The position numbers and the translations under genes are program-made. This document shows positions 33,090 through 33,130 of a stretch of 33,130 nt of DNA, piece after piece; the stretch's first letter is position 1, and each line of letters opens with the position of its first letter. Source of the DNA: Leptolinea sp. UBA5203. GTDB taxonomy: Bacteria; Chloroflexota; Anaerolineae; Anaerolineales; Anaerolineaceae. The notes beneath the pieces are model-generated. The model saw only the letters and a list, made by a program, of their open reading frames with translations, was not told where the DNA came from and did not search any database. Where the stretch lies: positions 1 through 33,130 of the forward strand of contig DHVR01000047.1 of NCBI GenBank assembly GCA_002412765.1, given 5' to 3'.

Positions 33090-33130
33090 GTAGGGACGAA
33101 GCATGCTGTATAAGGCATGGAGATAGGTAA
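33090..33130. repeat. Possible truncated member of the GTAGGG repeat family
   Basis: GTAGGGACGAAGCATGC (33090-33106) resembles the left edge of palindrome B (GTAGGGGCAAAGCATT), with two substitutions in the first 14 bases. Its expected right arm would lie beyond the end of the window. Confidence 0.4.

Overview
The window looks like a piece of chromosome from a member of the Chloroflexota, most likely class Anaerolineae (inference, moderate confidence). The pointers are two tandem Ser/Thr kinases fused through one membrane helix to PD40/TolB-like propellers, an exported protein with long Thr/Pro-rich tracts, FemAB-type transferases inside an exopolysaccharide operon, a short-Q-loop cytochrome bd oxidase, and intergenic palindromes with GTAGGGGC / GCCCCTAC ends. 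There is no phage, plasmid, CRISPR or transposase gene. Most of the content is ordinary chromosomal metabolism.

Layout. 1-363: non-coding with a long inverted repeat. 364-2346: an MFS transporter (minus) divergent from a creatininase-family amidohydrolase (plus). 2347-2588: non-coding with a 146-bp MITE-like inverted repeat. 2589-8457: cydD-cydC (ABC exporter needed for cytochrome bd assembly), then an exported VIT/vWA protein. 8458-9002: 545 bp of non-coding DNA packed with palindromes. 9003-11588: the minus-strand translation operon prfA-prmC-tsaC. 11776-14172: cydAB, followed by ridA. 14927-22830: a tightly overlapping seven-gene plus-strand operon: ExoA-like glycosyltransferase, initiating sugar-phosphate transferase, WbpM/CapD-like dehydratase, FemAB, NUDIX, FemAB, D-cysteine desulfhydrase-like enzyme. 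22863-27065: two tandem membrane Ser/Thr kinases (minus). 27222-28196: a divergent Thr/Pro-rich membrane-anchored protein. 28198-30103: psuK-psuG, pseudouridine catabolism (minus). 30338-30982: a PHP-family phosphoesterase. 31039-31122: tRNA-Leu(TAA) with its own promoter and terminator. 31319-33005: DHFR/RibD-C-like reductase, AHSA1/SRPBCC protein, and a second DHFR/RibD-C-like reductase.

How the genes work together. CydDC and CydAB, about 5.7 kb apart, make a complete high-affinity cytochrome bd module, which suggests microaerobic respiration or oxygen detoxification. PrfA, its methyltransferase PrmC and the tRNA t6A enzyme TsaC form a familiar translation-quality operon. The 14.9-22.8 kb operon builds a surface polysaccharide and may couple it to peptide-bridge or amino-acid transfer chemistry through its two FemAB proteins. 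The kinases and the Thr/Pro-rich protein look like envelope sensing or signalling.

The least explained material is the intergenic repeat DNA at 54-146, 2360-2505 and 8488-8999. It holds several palindromes that share their outer clamp but differ in their arms. The other point of interest is the FemAB-NUDIX-FemAB-DcyD cassette. I did not find a convincing new defence or mobile system.
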